Assembly (NCBI RefSeq): GCF_965215815.1
Contig: NZ_CBDCEO010000013.1
Span: 248,001-312,000 of the forward strand
Source of the DNA: Poriferisodalis sp965215815
GTDB lineage: Bacteria; Actinomycetota; Acidimicrobiia; Acidimicrobiales; Poriferisodalaceae
Length of the DNA stretch: 64,000 bases
Reading direction: 5' to 3'
Shown: piece after piece, positions 26,901 through 35,709 of the stretch
Layout of the letters: every line of letters begins with the position of its first letter
Position numbering within the stretch: the first letter of the stretch is position 1
Translations under genes and position numbers: made by a program
Notes under the pieces: generated by a model
What the model saw: the letters and a program-made list of their open reading frames with translations, nothing else
Told to the model about the DNA's origin: nothing
The model's database searches: none

Positions 26901-27310
26901 ATGTCGATCCCACGCTGCGAGGCACCAAGCTGCAGTTGCCCGTGTACGCGCTCGCGGCCGCGCAGCACTTCGGCTCGGGCGCGGTCGATGATCCGATCGC
27001 GCACGCGGCTTACTGGTTCATCTCGTCCGAGCCAGGCCATTGGACGTGGGTGCCGCTCGCGGTGAACGACGCGCTCATGCAGCGATTCAACGAGGTGCTG
27101 CGTGTCATTGTCGCTGGGATCAGGGGCGGGATCTTCCCCGGATTCGCCCAGCGCGGCGACGACCGGATGCCCCATGTGGTGTGCCCGTATTGCGATCCTG
27201 ACGGGGCCGGCTCTGCAGACGTACTGCGCCAGTGGCACCGCAAACGCGGCGATGCAGCGCTGGCGGCGTTCGCCGATCTCGCGGAGCCCAGCGAGGACAA
27301 TGCGTCGTGA
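23912..27310 (+). CDS. AddB-like PD-(D/E)XK nuclease subunit of a helicase-nuclease
   Basis: 1132 residues. The N-terminal two thirds resemble an inactivated UvrD-like helicase (IIVPSNYTG-type start, YVVGLAEGIFPRRSQPDSLLNDDER, LVLPRGD). The C-terminal third is a RecB-type nuclease: TRLEDWATCPRKYLF, GSLMHEAIDNFL (His), LRGAIDRVE (Asp), LVVIDYKSGSP near residue 980 (Asp and Lys) and LQLPVYALAA. Cysteines occur in TCPRKY and in CPYCDPDG, but the fourth Cys of a canonical AddB iron-sulfur cluster is absent where expected. It overlaps the AddA-like gene by GTGA. Together they should resect double-strand DNA ends for recombination. Confidence 0.85.
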   Translation: MNENPIAHQKASPGAGESLRVVPVGFGESARQALAAFVTVAKASDPLAPVTVIVPSNYTGLALRRALASGIHGPVSSTGTGLAALDTLTLVELADRLAGASLQADGRLPLSDQAITAAVRNALADDPGVFGPVASHHQTADALSRTYQELRDLSREQLAALSAASQRAGAVVTLCRNVRAALHDNWYDDCDLLATAAEPTPRSAAALVELGAIASYLPRRLNRHEADLLSAVAEQRRKLSDAGAVANSPVTVLLGVTGDRSADAGARSVCERLGVELPPSHSPLQPAAASRIISVTDPDEEARTVLRSVLSDIDAGIPPAQIAVFYGSSEPYGRTLEELFAAAEVTAYGSTARTLAESAYGRFALGLADLADVGLAEPRLERRAVFDLLAGARVPRHRRAEHDPTESFFVPDSAWERLARDAHVVSGDDWETRLGQHGDDLAAHAAQQRSAGASDSSAEWFASQAHECRAAQIFAFELRDTLMQGRSLGTWRGLSDWLRTVLHRYLGAVGRDRWTQDWPDRERTAAERVDGVLERLSDLGDIEPRTGLDVMARALATELAQPHGRSGTEGLGVYVGRIAGAIDVVPTSAYVVGLAEGIFPRRSQPDSLLNDDERRLVPGALAVQADATADERRMLLAAMASAPDGCTLVLPRGDLRQNAEFVPSRWVLDTARRLELASTGESAYFAAGYLDAENLGAAALDSAIPDIVESPSFMAGIASATFAATVAEYDSASLFAARRSGLSLRRHPMFNELAFRAGVECTSARDSSEFTRFDGNLAHVIDGDDAFAEVMSATRLEDWATCPRKYLFSHLLGVGVVEEPEEILRLSALERGSLMHEAIDNFLRPLIAAREAWTGGTPVPDSGPGRPPPGPGRPPSAEDRAELVAIGRELVDLAEKRGLTGRALLWERDRAALLADLGELLERDTQRDPTTRGETESSEFRFGFDGTPDAVEHSLGGALSVRLRGAIDRVERTSGGELVVIDYKSGSPRSYKALSNDVDPTLRGTKLQLPVYALAAAQHFGSGAVDDPIAHAAYWFISSEPGHWTWVPLAVNDALMQRFNEVLRVIVAGIRGGIFPGFAQRGDDRMPHVVCPYCDPDGAGSADVLRQWHRKRGDAALAAFADLAEPSEDNAS

Positions 27311-30300
27311 GCGACATGACCGTGCAGTCCAAGGCGACGCCCGCCGACCAAGCCGAGCGCGACCGGGCGACACGCAGCACCGGCACGACGTTGTTCGTCG
27401 AAGCCGGCGCCGGCACTGGCAAGACGACCGCGCTGGTGGGCCGTGTGCTTGAACTCGTGACCGGCGCCCCAACGGCTCCGATCCGACGGGTCGCGGCGAT
27501 CACATTTACCGACAAGGCCGCTGCAGAACTGCGCAACCGGTTGCGAGCCGGCCTCAACGCCAGGCTCGCTGCCGCCGACGACGATGAATCCCGCCGACGC
27601 TTGCGCGACGCCCTTGATGGCCTCGACGGGGCCGCCATCTCGACCTTGCACAGCTTCGCTCGCCGCATCCTCGCCGAGCACGCCATCGAGGCTGGGCTGC
27701 CCCCGCTGTTCGACACGCTCGATCAGATCGGCAGCGAGGTGGAGTTCGACGAACGCTGGCGGCGCTTCTTTGGCAACCTGCTGGCTGACCCTGAAGCGCA
27801 CTGGGCTGTCGCGATAATCGACGCTGCCGGAGTCGGCCTGACAGCGCTGCGCGATATCGCAGTGTCGTTCAACGCCAATTGGGACCGCGTGCAGATCGGC
27901 GACGGAATGCTCGAGAGTTCGCCGGTTCGCGTCGACGACCTGATCACACAGGGCCGTGAGCTGTCCGGGCGGCGCAGCGAGTGCCACGACGCAGCCGACC
28001 CGGCGCTGTCGCGCTTCGGCCAGCTCGACTTGTTCGTCGAGCGCCTGTCCGCAGCGGGTACCGACACAGCGCGCATCGCCGTGTTGCTCGACGCCGACGA
28101 TCCGCGCACCGGCGTGCCCAAGATCGGCAACGTCGGGCGCAAAGCCAACTGGGATGACATCGCTTCAGTACGCGAGAGCTTCACCTGCCTGCGCGAATGT
28201 TGCACGGCTGCCGCCGCGGAAGCACTCGAAGCCGCAATTGCCGTGGTGTGCGACCGCATCGCGCGCTTCACGTTGGAAGCGGCCGCGCAGCGCCGTGCCG
28301 CTGGGCGCCTGGAGTTTCACGACCAGCTCGTGTACGCCCGCGACCTGCTGAGGACCTCGCCATCGGCACGCGCAGCGCTGCACGCCAGGTACCAGCATCT
28401 GCTGCTCGACGAGTTCCAGGACACCGATCCGATCCAGATCGAGATCGCGTCGCTCATCGCAGCCATCGAATGCAGCGACCCTGACGGTCTCCCAGGAAGC
28501 CACGGCGACGCCTCGCCGCCCGTGGCGTGGGACCGCATTGACACAGCGTCCGGCCAGCTGTTCTTCGTCGGCGACCCAAAGCAGTCGATCTACCGCTTCC
28601 GGCGTGCCGATATAGGCCTGTACCTCGCCGCCCGCCAGCGATACGGCAGCGACACCGGATCATCGGCGACGCTCAACGTGAACTTCCGCACGACGGCGCC
28701 CATCATCGAATGGATCAATGCGACCTTCAGCAGGCTGATGTCCGGTGACACAACGTCAGGGGGCACCGGGCTACAGCCGGACTACGCGCCGCTGGACCCG
28801 TGGCGACCCGAGCTCGGCGGCGGTCCGGCGGTGGTCGCGCTCGGCACGCAAGCGCACCTGTCCAAACGCAACGGCGGCAGCCTCGACGCCGAAGGCATCC
28901 GCGAGGTTGAGGCCGCCGATGTGGCCGGTGTCATCAACGAGATCGTCGGCGACGGCTGGCAGGTCGAGGACCGTCACACCGGACGCACACGGGCGGCCCG
29001 TTGCAGTGACATCGCCGTATTGATACCGACCCGTACCTGCCTGCCGCAGCTCGAGGCGGGCCTGGGCGAAGCGTCAGTGCCGTACCGGCTCGAAGCGTCA
29101 GAATTCGTCTGGCGCAGCCGCACGGTGCGCGACCTCATGATGTGCCTGAGAGCAGTGGCCGACCCCGATGACGCGCTGGCCATCGTCAGCGCGCTGCGGA
29201 CCCCCGTGTACGGCTGCGGCGACGACGACCTCTACGTGTATCGCCGGTCGATCCCATCGTGGAGCTGCTTCACCTCAGACTTCTCGCCGTTGCCGGGCGG
29301 CGACGCCCACCCGGTTGCGCAGGGCCTTGCGCATCTGCGGAGCCTGTACGACGACCACATACAGGTCTCCCCCGCCGCGCTGCTGGACCGGCTGGTGCGC
29401 GAGCGACGTGTGCTCGAACAGGCCGTCGCCGGACCGAGGACCCGCGAGGCATGGCGTCAGGTCCGCTACGTCATCGACCAGGCCCGAGCGTGGTCGCAGA
29501 GCCAGCACGGCGGCCTGCGACACTTCCTTCGCTGGGCGTCGATGCAGGCATCGGAACGGGCGAAAGTGACCGAGGCGATCCTTCCCGAATCCGACGACGA
29601 CGCGGTCAGGGTGATGACGGTGCATGCCTCCAAAGGGCTGGAGTTCCCGATCGTTATCGTGGCAGGGCTCCAAGGCGGCAACCGGCCCCGGTCCGATTCG
29701 GCGGCCGTCGGGTTCGAAAGCGCTCGGGATGGCAGCGGCACCGACTCGCACTGGTCAGGCGCGGTCGCGGTGCGCCTGCGGGCAGGTGTCGAAACTGCCG
29801 GCTACCAGGAATGGGCCGATACCGAACAGCTCGCGGGGCATCACGAGCGCATCCGGCTGCTGTATGTCGCGTGCACCCGTGCCCGCGACCACCTCGTCGT
29901 CTCACTGCATCGCCAAGAGCCATCGCGCGATGCGTTGACCGACGGCAACGATCACAAGCGCACCCACGCCCAGCTCATCTGCGATGCGATGCCTGAGCCC
30001 GCCAGCGGAATCGGGGCTGCGGCTGCAGTTGGAACTGCCCCGGCGACTGCGGCTGAAGTTGCGCTGGCCGCTGCCACAGCCACGCACCGGTGGGACTACC
30101 GACCCGGGCACTCTCAGGACGCATCTCCGGCGGCACCTGCCGCGACGGGGGATTTCGCGCCGGTGCGCCAGTTGCCCGAGCGCGACGAATGGCTCCGGCG
30201 GCGTGACAGCGCTGCGGCCGCGTCCTCACGCACCACGGTGCTGAGCGCCACTCGCATCGCCCGCGCTGGGGTCGAACCCGCCTTGGTCACCAGCGACTCG

Positions 30301-30975
30301 CGTGAGGCTGCGGGCCGCTCGCTCACTGCCACGCTCGGGCAGACCAAGGAGCTTCCGGACGATCATCTCGGCACGGGCCGCGCACCGGGCCGGCGCGGTC
30401 GCGGCGCCACCTCCGTCGGCAAAGCCGTTCACGGCGTGCTGCAGTCGATTGACCTGTTCTCTGGCGCCGGACTTAGCGGACTCGTCGCCGCACAAGCCGT
30501 CACCGAGGGTGTGTCCGCCAGCCACGGCGACATCGAATCGTTCGTGCAGTCGGCGCTCGCCAGCGATGAAGTGCAACGCGCTGCGAGCAGCCGGCACTGG
30601 CGCGAGGTGTACACAGCGGCACCGAACACCGGCAGCGAACCCGGCGGCGTGCCCGCGACAGTTGTCGAGGGCTTCATCGACCTTCTGTATGAGGACCCCG
30701 CGACGGGCGGGCTCGTGGTGGTCGACTACAAGACCGATGCGCTTGGGGAAATGCCCGACATCGACACTCCCCGTGCTGAGCAATACCGCCGCCAAGGCGC
30801 CGTGTACGCGTGGTGTGTCGAGCGAGCCACAGGGCGGGAGGTGACGCAGGTCGTACTGCTGTACCTGCGACAGGGGGAACCGGCAAGAGCCGACCGTCTC
30901 GAAGGCGACGCCCTGCGGCGCGCCGTCGACGAGGTCGCAGATCTCGCGGGCAATCTCGTGCGAACTCCTGCATAG
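27307..30975 (+). CDS. AddA-like UvrD-family helicase/nuclease
   Basis: 1222 residues. Helicase motifs are complete: EAGAGTGKTTALV (Walker A, near residue 40), ITFTDKAAAELRNRL (Ia), LLLDEFQDTDPIQ (II), FVGDPKQSIYRFRRAD (III), NVNFRT (IV), VMTVHASKGLEFPIVIV (V) and RLLYVACTRARDHL (VI). The C-terminal nuclease shows GKAVHGVLQ, VEGFIDLLY and GLVVVDYKTD near residue 1140. This matches AddA/RecB-type enzymes for end processing in recombination. The GTG start overlaps the addB-like stop. The combination is also the host machinery that generates DNA fragments used in CRISPR adaptation in other bacteria. Confidence 0.92.
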   Translation: MSDMTVQSKATPADQAERDRATRSTGTTLFVEAGAGTGKTTALVGRVLELVTGAPTAPIRRVAAITFTDKAAAELRNRLRAGLNARLAAADDDESRRRLRDALDGLDGAAISTLHSFARRILAEHAIEAGLPPLFDTLDQIGSEVEFDERWRRFFGNLLADPEAHWAVAIIDAAGVGLTALRDIAVSFNANWDRVQIGDGMLESSPVRVDDLITQGRELSGRRSECHDAADPALSRFGQLDLFVERLSAAGTDTARIAVLLDADDPRTGVPKIGNVGRKANWDDIASVRESFTCLRECCTAAAAEALEAAIAVVCDRIARFTLEAAAQRRAAGRLEFHDQLVYARDLLRTSPSARAALHARYQHLLLDEFQDTDPIQIEIASLIAAIECSDPDGLPGSHGDASPPVAWDRIDTASGQLFFVGDPKQSIYRFRRADIGLYLAARQRYGSDTGSSATLNVNFRTTAPIIEWINATFSRLMSGDTTSGGTGLQPDYAPLDPWRPELGGGPAVVALGTQAHLSKRNGGSLDAEGIREVEAADVAGVINEIVGDGWQVEDRHTGRTRAARCSDIAVLIPTRTCLPQLEAGLGEASVPYRLEASEFVWRSRTVRDLMMCLRAVADPDDALAIVSALRTPVYGCGDDDLYVYRRSIPSWSCFTSDFSPLPGGDAHPVAQGLAHLRSLYDDHIQVSPAALLDRLVRERRVLEQAVAGPRTREAWRQVRYVIDQARAWSQSQHGGLRHFLRWASMQASERAKVTEAILPESDDDAVRVMTVHASKGLEFPIVIVAGLQGGNRPRSDSAAVGFESARDGSGTDSHWSGAVAVRLRAGVETAGYQEWADTEQLAGHHERIRLLYVACTRARDHLVVSLHRQEPSRDALTDGNDHKRTHAQLICDAMPEPASGIGAAAAVGTAPATAAEVALAAATATHRWDYRPGHSQDASPAAPAATGDFAPVRQLPERDEWLRRRDSAAAASSRTTVLSATRIARAGVEPALVTSDSREAAGRSLTATLGQTKELPDDHLGTGRAPGRRGRGATSVGKAVHGVLQSIDLFSGAGLSGLVAAQAVTEGVSASHGDIESFVQSALASDEVQRAASSRHWREVYTAAPNTGSEPGGVPATVVEGFIDLLYEDPATGGLVVVDYKTDALGEMPDIDTPRAEQYRRQGAVYAWCVERATGREVTQVVLLYLRQGEPARADRLEGDALRRAVDEVADLAGNLVRTPA

Positions 30976-30987
30976 CGACGACGAAGC

Positions 30988-32358
30988 TCAGCCCAGCGCA
31001 CGAGGAGGGGGCTGGTAGCCGCCGGTCAGCTCGCCGATGTGGCGGGCCAGCGCCATCGTGGTGCGATCGCCGCCGTAGGGGCCAACGACCTGGAAGCCGA
31101 TGGGCAGGCCCCGCGGCGTGAGGCCCAGCGGCGGCACGGTCGCAGGCAGGTAGGACATGCCGGTCAGGATGGTCCAGCGGGTCATCTCGATGTACGGCCG
31201 CTCGACGCCGTTGGCTGGGATACGGCGCTCGGCGAAGGTGCCTTCGGGCATGTGGTCGAAGGGCGGGTGGAAGCTCACCGGCATGAGGATCGCGTCGTAG
31301 CGGGTGAAGAACTCCGCCCACTTCCGGCGGCATTCCTCGCGGGTGATGTGGTGTTCCAGCCAATCGCGATGCTTCGGCCCCTCGCCCCGGCCGGCCAACG
31401 TCATCGCCGCTCGCACCAGCCACAGGCCGGTCTCCCACGCCGGCAACGGATCGATGTCCGGTCGCGCCTCGTGGTCAACGCGCACGCCGCTGCCCTCGAG
31501 CGCCTCGACCGCCGCATGCATCACGCTCAGCACGTCCCCGTCAACGGGGCAGTACGGATCGTCGAGCCACGCAGCCACGCGGAGCGACCCCACGTCGTCC
31601 GGTGCGGGAGGCAGCTGCGGCACCCACGGCGCTTCACGGCGCAGCAGCACGTCGAACAGCAGCTCGAGGTCGTCGCAGCTTCGGGTCAGCGGGCCGAACA
31701 CGTTGATGTCCGACTCAGTGGTTCCGCCGCGGATGTGATCCAAGTAGCCGGTGGTCGGGATCAGTCCGAAGCTCGGCTTGTGGCCCCAAATGCCGTTGTA
31801 CGAGGCCGGAAAACGAATCGAGCCCCCGATGTCGGTGCCGATCTCGAAACCGGTGAAGCCCATCGCCGTGGCGGCTGCAGCACCTCCCGAGGAACCGCCG
31901 GGAACCTTCGACAGATCCCACGGATTGCTGGTGGTGCCGAAGAGGTCGTTGAAGGACTGATTGTCGGCCGACCAGCGCGGCAGGTTGGTCTTGCCGATCA
32001 CGATCGCACCGGCGGCACGGGCGGCAGCTACAACGGCAGCATCGGTGCCCGGAACATTGTCCGCCAGCTCCCGCGCCCCGCCGGTCGAGCGGATCCCTGC
32101 GGTCATCAGCGCGTCCTTCGCGGTGAACGGGACGCCATGCAGCGGCCCGAGCGATTCTCCGCTCATCTGCGCGGCATCAGCGGCTGCGGCCCGCTCGGTC
32201 GCTGCGTCAAAGTCGCGGGTCACCACCGCATTGATATCGCCGTCGAGTCGCTCGATCCGCTCGATGACATGGCTGACGAGCTCACGGCTCGACAGCTGTC
32301 CCAAAGCGATGGCTGCCGCCTGCTCGCCGGCGCCCCACAGTCCCAAATCATCTGCCAT
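30988..32358 (-). CDS. Amidase (amidase signature family)
   Basis: 456 residues with the amidase-signature catalytic Lys-Ser-Ser set: Lys in PFTAKDALMTAG, the first Ser in VPGGSSGGAAAATA and the nucleophile in GTDIGGSIRFPAS. SYLPATVPPLG and RGLPIGFQVVGPYGGD near the C-terminus are also typical. The enzyme hydrolyses an amide to acid and ammonia; the substrate cannot be told. It is convergent with the AddA-like gene, 12 bp apart. Confidence 0.9.
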   Translation of the reverse strand: MADDLGLWGAGEQAAAIALGQLSSRELVSHVIERIERLDGDINAVVTRDFDAATERAAAADAAQMSGESLGPLHGVPFTAKDALMTAGIRSTGGARELADNVPGTDAAVVAAARAAGAIVIGKTNLPRWSADNQSFNDLFGTTSNPWDLSKVPGGSSGGAAAATAMGFTGFEIGTDIGGSIRFPASYNGIWGHKPSFGLIPTTGYLDHIRGGTTESDINVFGPLTRSCDDLELLFDVLLRREAPWVPQLPPAPDDVGSLRVAAWLDDPYCPVDGDVLSVMHAAVEALEGSGVRVDHEARPDIDPLPAWETGLWLVRAAMTLAGRGEGPKHRDWLEHHITREECRRKWAEFFTRYDAILMPVSFHPPFDHMPEGTFAERRIPANGVERPYIEMTRWTILTGMSYLPATVPPLGLTPRGLPIGFQVVGPYGGDRTTMALARHIGELTGGYQPPPRALG

Positions 32359-32385
32359 GTGCTCATTCCAGCACGTCGGCCGCCG

Positions 32386-33762
32386 CTACTCAGTGCGCTG
32401 GATAACGAACAGCGTTTGCTCGGGCTTGCCGACCACGACCGCGAGGTGCTCACCGGCCCAGCCGATCTCGCCGTGCGCCTCGTCCACGTCGGGGATCGGG
32501 CAGACGTCCCAGGCCTGATCACCCCGTCGCAGCACTGCCACGCCGTTCGACACCTCGACGCTCGTCGCGACCTCCAGCATTGTGGTCTCGTGCAGTGCAA
32601 CTGCGATCGCAACGTCCTCAGAAGGGAGCGCCGCGGTGAGTTCTCGCGCTTCGACTGTGTACAGGGGTGCTTCCGTTCGCGCCCACTGCAAACCAGAACC
32701 CTGCAGCGCCGCCGCTAGCGCGTCATCGCTTGCCACCAGCGGCCAACGCTGAGCGAAGTCCGGTTCAAGCTCTGCGACCAGCCAACTCTGCCGCTGGATC
32801 TCGCCGAGCTCCTCCAATTCGGCCACCAGCTTCGCAGCGTCGCCGGATGGGTCGGCGTACTCCTGTGGATCGGCGCACTCGTCGAACAGCGTCAGCAGCT
32901 CAGTGCGTTCTACTTCGACCGCAGTGTCTGTGACACGTACGCTCGCCCCGAGCAGTTCCGAGTTCACCATCGGCGGGGTGCCATCGTCGATGCGTACGAA
33001 GCTCCAGCCATCTGCAGTCTTGACGCCAACGACGTGCTCGACGGCGCACTCGAACGGCCGCACGACGCCCAAGATCGCGATCCGCTCGGACCCCGACAGG
33101 TCGACCGCCACCACCTCGATGTTCTCGGGCAAGCCCACCGACTGCCACTGCGAACCGTCGTAGGCGTACCAGTCATCGGCAGCCTGAGCGACCGCGTGCT
33201 CGCCGCTGAACGAGTAGCGCATCGCGGCACCCTCGGCTTCGGCCGGAGGTGCCACCGCAGCCACCGCTGTAGCGAACACGGCGCCACCGGAGCTACGGCT
33301 CGGCACCTCCTCGGAGGACATCTCGGATTCGTCGGAGGCTGCTTGGGAGTCGTCGACGCTGTCTTCGGTCGCTGCAGCGGACTCCATCGGCTCGTCGTCC
33401 GACGCGTCGTCGCTCACCGATTCGTCAGCGACAGCCTCGAAGAACTCATCTTCCGTCATATCGTCAGAGTCCGCGCTCTCGGCGCTGCTGGCTTGTGTGG
33501 CTGCGGGCATGACCTCGAAGTCACTCTGCGACTCCGACTGGGCGGAACCTGCAAAATCCTCGATGCCGCCGTTTCGCAGCGACACCAGCCCGACGGCCGC
33601 CACGGCTACGAGCGCGAACGCACCCACCCCACCACGCACCGCGTTGCGCCGGCGCTGCAGCTGAGCGGCTCGTACCTGAACGCCTGCGAGCGAACCCGAG
33701 CCCACCGGCATTGACGCCCCAGCGTCACGCAGCTGACTGCGGAGGCGATCCTCGGCCGTCAT
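32386..33762 (-). CDS. Membrane-anchored putative anti-sigma factor with acidic extracytoplasmic region
   Basis: 458 residues. The cytoplasmic N-terminus (EDRLRSQLRDAG) is short and basic near one predicted transmembrane helix at about residues 43-63 (GAFALVAVAAVGLVSL). A strongly acidic Asp/Glu/Ser linker follows (about residues 75-155). The C-terminal 280 residues are of no family that I recognise and contain repeated strand-like segments and a pair of Cys. The gene overlaps the ECF sigma gene upstream (ATGA), the standard layout of a sigma/anti-sigma pair. The role is inferred from context; no zinc-type HxxxCxxC anti-sigma motif is seen. Confidence 0.6.
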   Translation of the reverse strand: MTAEDRLRSQLRDAGASMPVGSGSLAGVQVRAAQLQRRRNAVRGGVGAFALVAVAAVGLVSLRNGGIEDFAGSAQSESQSDFEVMPAATQASSAESADSDDMTEDEFFEAVADESVSDDASDDEPMESAAATEDSVDDSQAASDESEMSSEEVPSRSSGGAVFATAVAAVAPPAEAEGAAMRYSFSGEHAVAQAADDWYAYDGSQWQSVGLPENIEVVAVDLSGSERIAILGVVRPFECAVEHVVGVKTADGWSFVRIDDGTPPMVNSELLGASVRVTDTAVEVERTELLTLFDECADPQEYADPSGDAAKLVAELEELGEIQRQSWLVAELEPDFAQRWPLVASDDALAAALQGSGLQWARTEAPLYTVEARELTAALPSEDVAIAVALHETTMLEVATSVEVSNGVAVLRRGDQAWDVCPIPDVDEAHGEIGWAGEHLAVVVGKPEQTLFVIQRTE

Positions 33763-34388
33763 GACGCCTCTCCTTCGTCGGAGCCCGACTCCAGCACATC
33801 CCGCAGCTGTTCGAGCCCCCGGCTGAGCCGGCTCTTCACCGTGCCAGCAGCGATACCCAGCGCCTCTGCCGTCTCGGCCACCGACCAGTCGAGGTAGAAG
33901 CGCGCCACGATCACCGCGCGGTGTGCGTCGTTGAGCGTCTCGAGCGCACGCTCAAGATCCAGATCGCGCGCCCGGTCCTCAGTGGAGTGCGGTTGTGCCA
34001 GCAAGGGTCGGCGTTCACGCTCTCGTCGGACCCGTCGCAGCCACGATCGAGCCCAATTCAGCCCGACCCGGAACACCCAGCCCTGCGGATTCGCATAGGC
34101 GCTGACCTGTCCCCAACGCTGGCAGGCGCGGGCGAATGCCTCATCGGCAGCCTCCGCGCCCAACTCGGCATCGCGCATCGCCAACCCGAGCGCGCGCGCG
34201 ATCTCGTCGCGGTGGGCCGCATAGAAGTCCTCGAACCGGAGCGCCACGGCATCCACCCGGGCGGATCCGTTCGAGGGCGCACCCTCAGCAGCGCTCACTG
34301 TCAATCCAGTGCGGATCGTGCCTGCGCCCATCAGACCGTGACTGATCGGCGAATGCAGATCTATGAATGCAACGAGCGCGCCAGTCAT
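33759..34388 (-). CDS. ECF-type RNA polymerase sigma factor
   Basis: About 209 residues. Region 2 is recognisable in RFEDFYAAHRDEIARALGLA, DEAFARACQRWGQV and NPQGWVFRVGLNWARSWLRR; region 4 in LETLNDAHRAVIVARFYLDWSVAETAEALGIAAGTVKSRLSRGL. This is the SigE-type set used for envelope or stress responses. The first 45 residues are outside the domain, so the true start may be later than 34388. It overlaps the downstream membrane protein gene, which is the likely partner. Confidence 0.85.
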   Translation of the reverse strand: MTGALVAFIDLHSPISHGLMGAGTIRTGLTVSAAEGAPSNGSARVDAVALRFEDFYAAHRDEIARALGLAMRDAELGAEAADEAFARACQRWGQVSAYANPQGWVFRVGLNWARSWLRRVRRERERRPLLAQPHSTEDRARDLDLERALETLNDAHRAVIVARFYLDWSVAETAEALGIAAGTVKSRLSRGLEQLRDVLESGSDEGEAS

Positions 34389-34454
34389 TCCACGTCCCCA
34401 CGAAGACTGTCTGCCCCCTCAGACTCCCACCAGACCGTTTCGGTTCCGTGTCGT

Positions 34455-35666
34455 TCATGAACGCTCGTCGGAGCCCGCCGCCGCCGCGAACATGTCCTCC
34501 ACAAGCACGCCCGATTGTCGCAGCGCCTCGATCTCTGCGCGACCCGAGCCAAGCCATTGCGCCAGCACTTCGTCGTTGTGCTCGCCCAAGTGAGACGCCA
34601 GCGCGCCCGGGGTGACGCCGGAGGTCGCCGAGGTTTCCGCGGTGATGCCCGTGAATCGGTAGGGCGTCTGGCTCACGCGCCGGGTGCCCCCGTCACGGGC
34701 GTCGATCTCTACCGACGAGCCACGATGAACCGCCGTGGGCGACTCATGCGCCTCCGCCGTCGTGCGGATGTCGCCCCAGGCCAGGTTCGCCTGGTCGAGT
34801 GCAGCCAGCATCTCGGCTCGGGTTTCGAACGAGCTCAGGAACGCGTTGATCGCATCGGAACGGTGCGACCGCTTGGTCGGAATGTCGGCGTCAGCAGGCG
34901 AGGGATCGGCTATCTGATGAGTCTCGCTCAGCTGCTTCCAGATCCACCGGAAATCGCCTGCGGTCAAGATTGGCCCGTCGACGCCGTCCCACACCAGCCC
35001 GCCTTGAGACTGGTAGGACACACCATCGAGTCCTGCCTGGCTGCCCTCATCGGTGGCCAGAAACGATTCGAGCATGGCGATATCGATGTGCTGGCCGTGA
35101 CCAGTCAGCTCCGCGACACGCAGCGCCGCCAGGACGCCGATCGACCCATGCAGCGATGCGTTGGTGTCAGCCACCGCCAGGTACGGCTCCTGTAGCGGCT
35201 GCTGGTGTATCTCGGCCGTCCGAGCCAACCATCCCGATTCACCGTGCAGCACCGGCGCGTAGGCCGCCCGATGCGATTCGGGACCCTCCTGGCCGAACCC
35301 GCTGATCGACAGCATCACCAGCGCCGGGTTCACCTCGGACAATTCGGCAAAAGACAGGCCATGACGCGCCATGACGCCGGGGCGGAAGTTCTCGATGAGC
35401 ACGTGCGCCTTCGAGGCGAGGCCCTTCACCGTCTCGGACCCGCCCTCGGCGCGCAGATCGATGCAGACGTTGCGCTTGCCGACGTTCTGTTGGGTGTAGA
35501 AGCCCGCGAGACCGGCTCGGGTCACTCCCCACAGACGGGAGATGTCGCCTTCGGGCGGCTCCACCTTGACCACGTCTGCGCCGAGGTCGCTGAGGATCCG
35601 CCCGGCGAACGGTCCCGCCAGCACGCGGCTCATGTCGATCACCCGGATACCAGCCAGCGGTTTCAT
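34455..35666 (-). CDS. CaiB/BaiF family CoA-transferase without the usual catalytic Asp
   Basis: 403 residues: IRVIDMSRVLAGPFAGRILSDLGADVVKVE in family register, NVGKRNVCIDLR, LIENFRPGVMARHGL, ISGFGQEGPES. Where formyl-CoA transferase has its nucleophilic Asp, this protein reads AYAPVLHGESGW, so the residue is Ala; several CaiB-family proteins share this, and their chemistry may differ. It lies 43 bp downstream of the TauD-like gene on the same strand and is probably the last gene of the MFS-P450-LLM-TauD run. The ATG at 35666 is unambiguous (MKPLAGIRVID). Confidence 0.84.
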   Translation of the reverse strand: MKPLAGIRVIDMSRVLAGPFAGRILSDLGADVVKVEPPEGDISRLWGVTRAGLAGFYTQQNVGKRNVCIDLRAEGGSETVKGLASKAHVLIENFRPGVMARHGLSFAELSEVNPALVMLSISGFGQEGPESHRAAYAPVLHGESGWLARTAEIHQQPLQEPYLAVADTNASLHGSIGVLAALRVAELTGHGQHIDIAMLESFLATDEGSQAGLDGVSYQSQGGLVWDGVDGPILTAGDFRWIWKQLSETHQIADPSPADADIPTKRSHRSDAINAFLSSFETRAEMLAALDQANLAWGDIRTTAEAHESPTAVHRGSSVEIDARDGGTRRVSQTPYRFTGITAETSATSGVTPGALASHLGEHNDEVLAQWLGSGRAEIEALRQSGVLVEDMFAAAAGSDERS

Positions 35667-35709
35667 CGGCGTTCGCTCCCGTCGCCTGCCTGCAGCGCCC
35701 GATCGGCCC

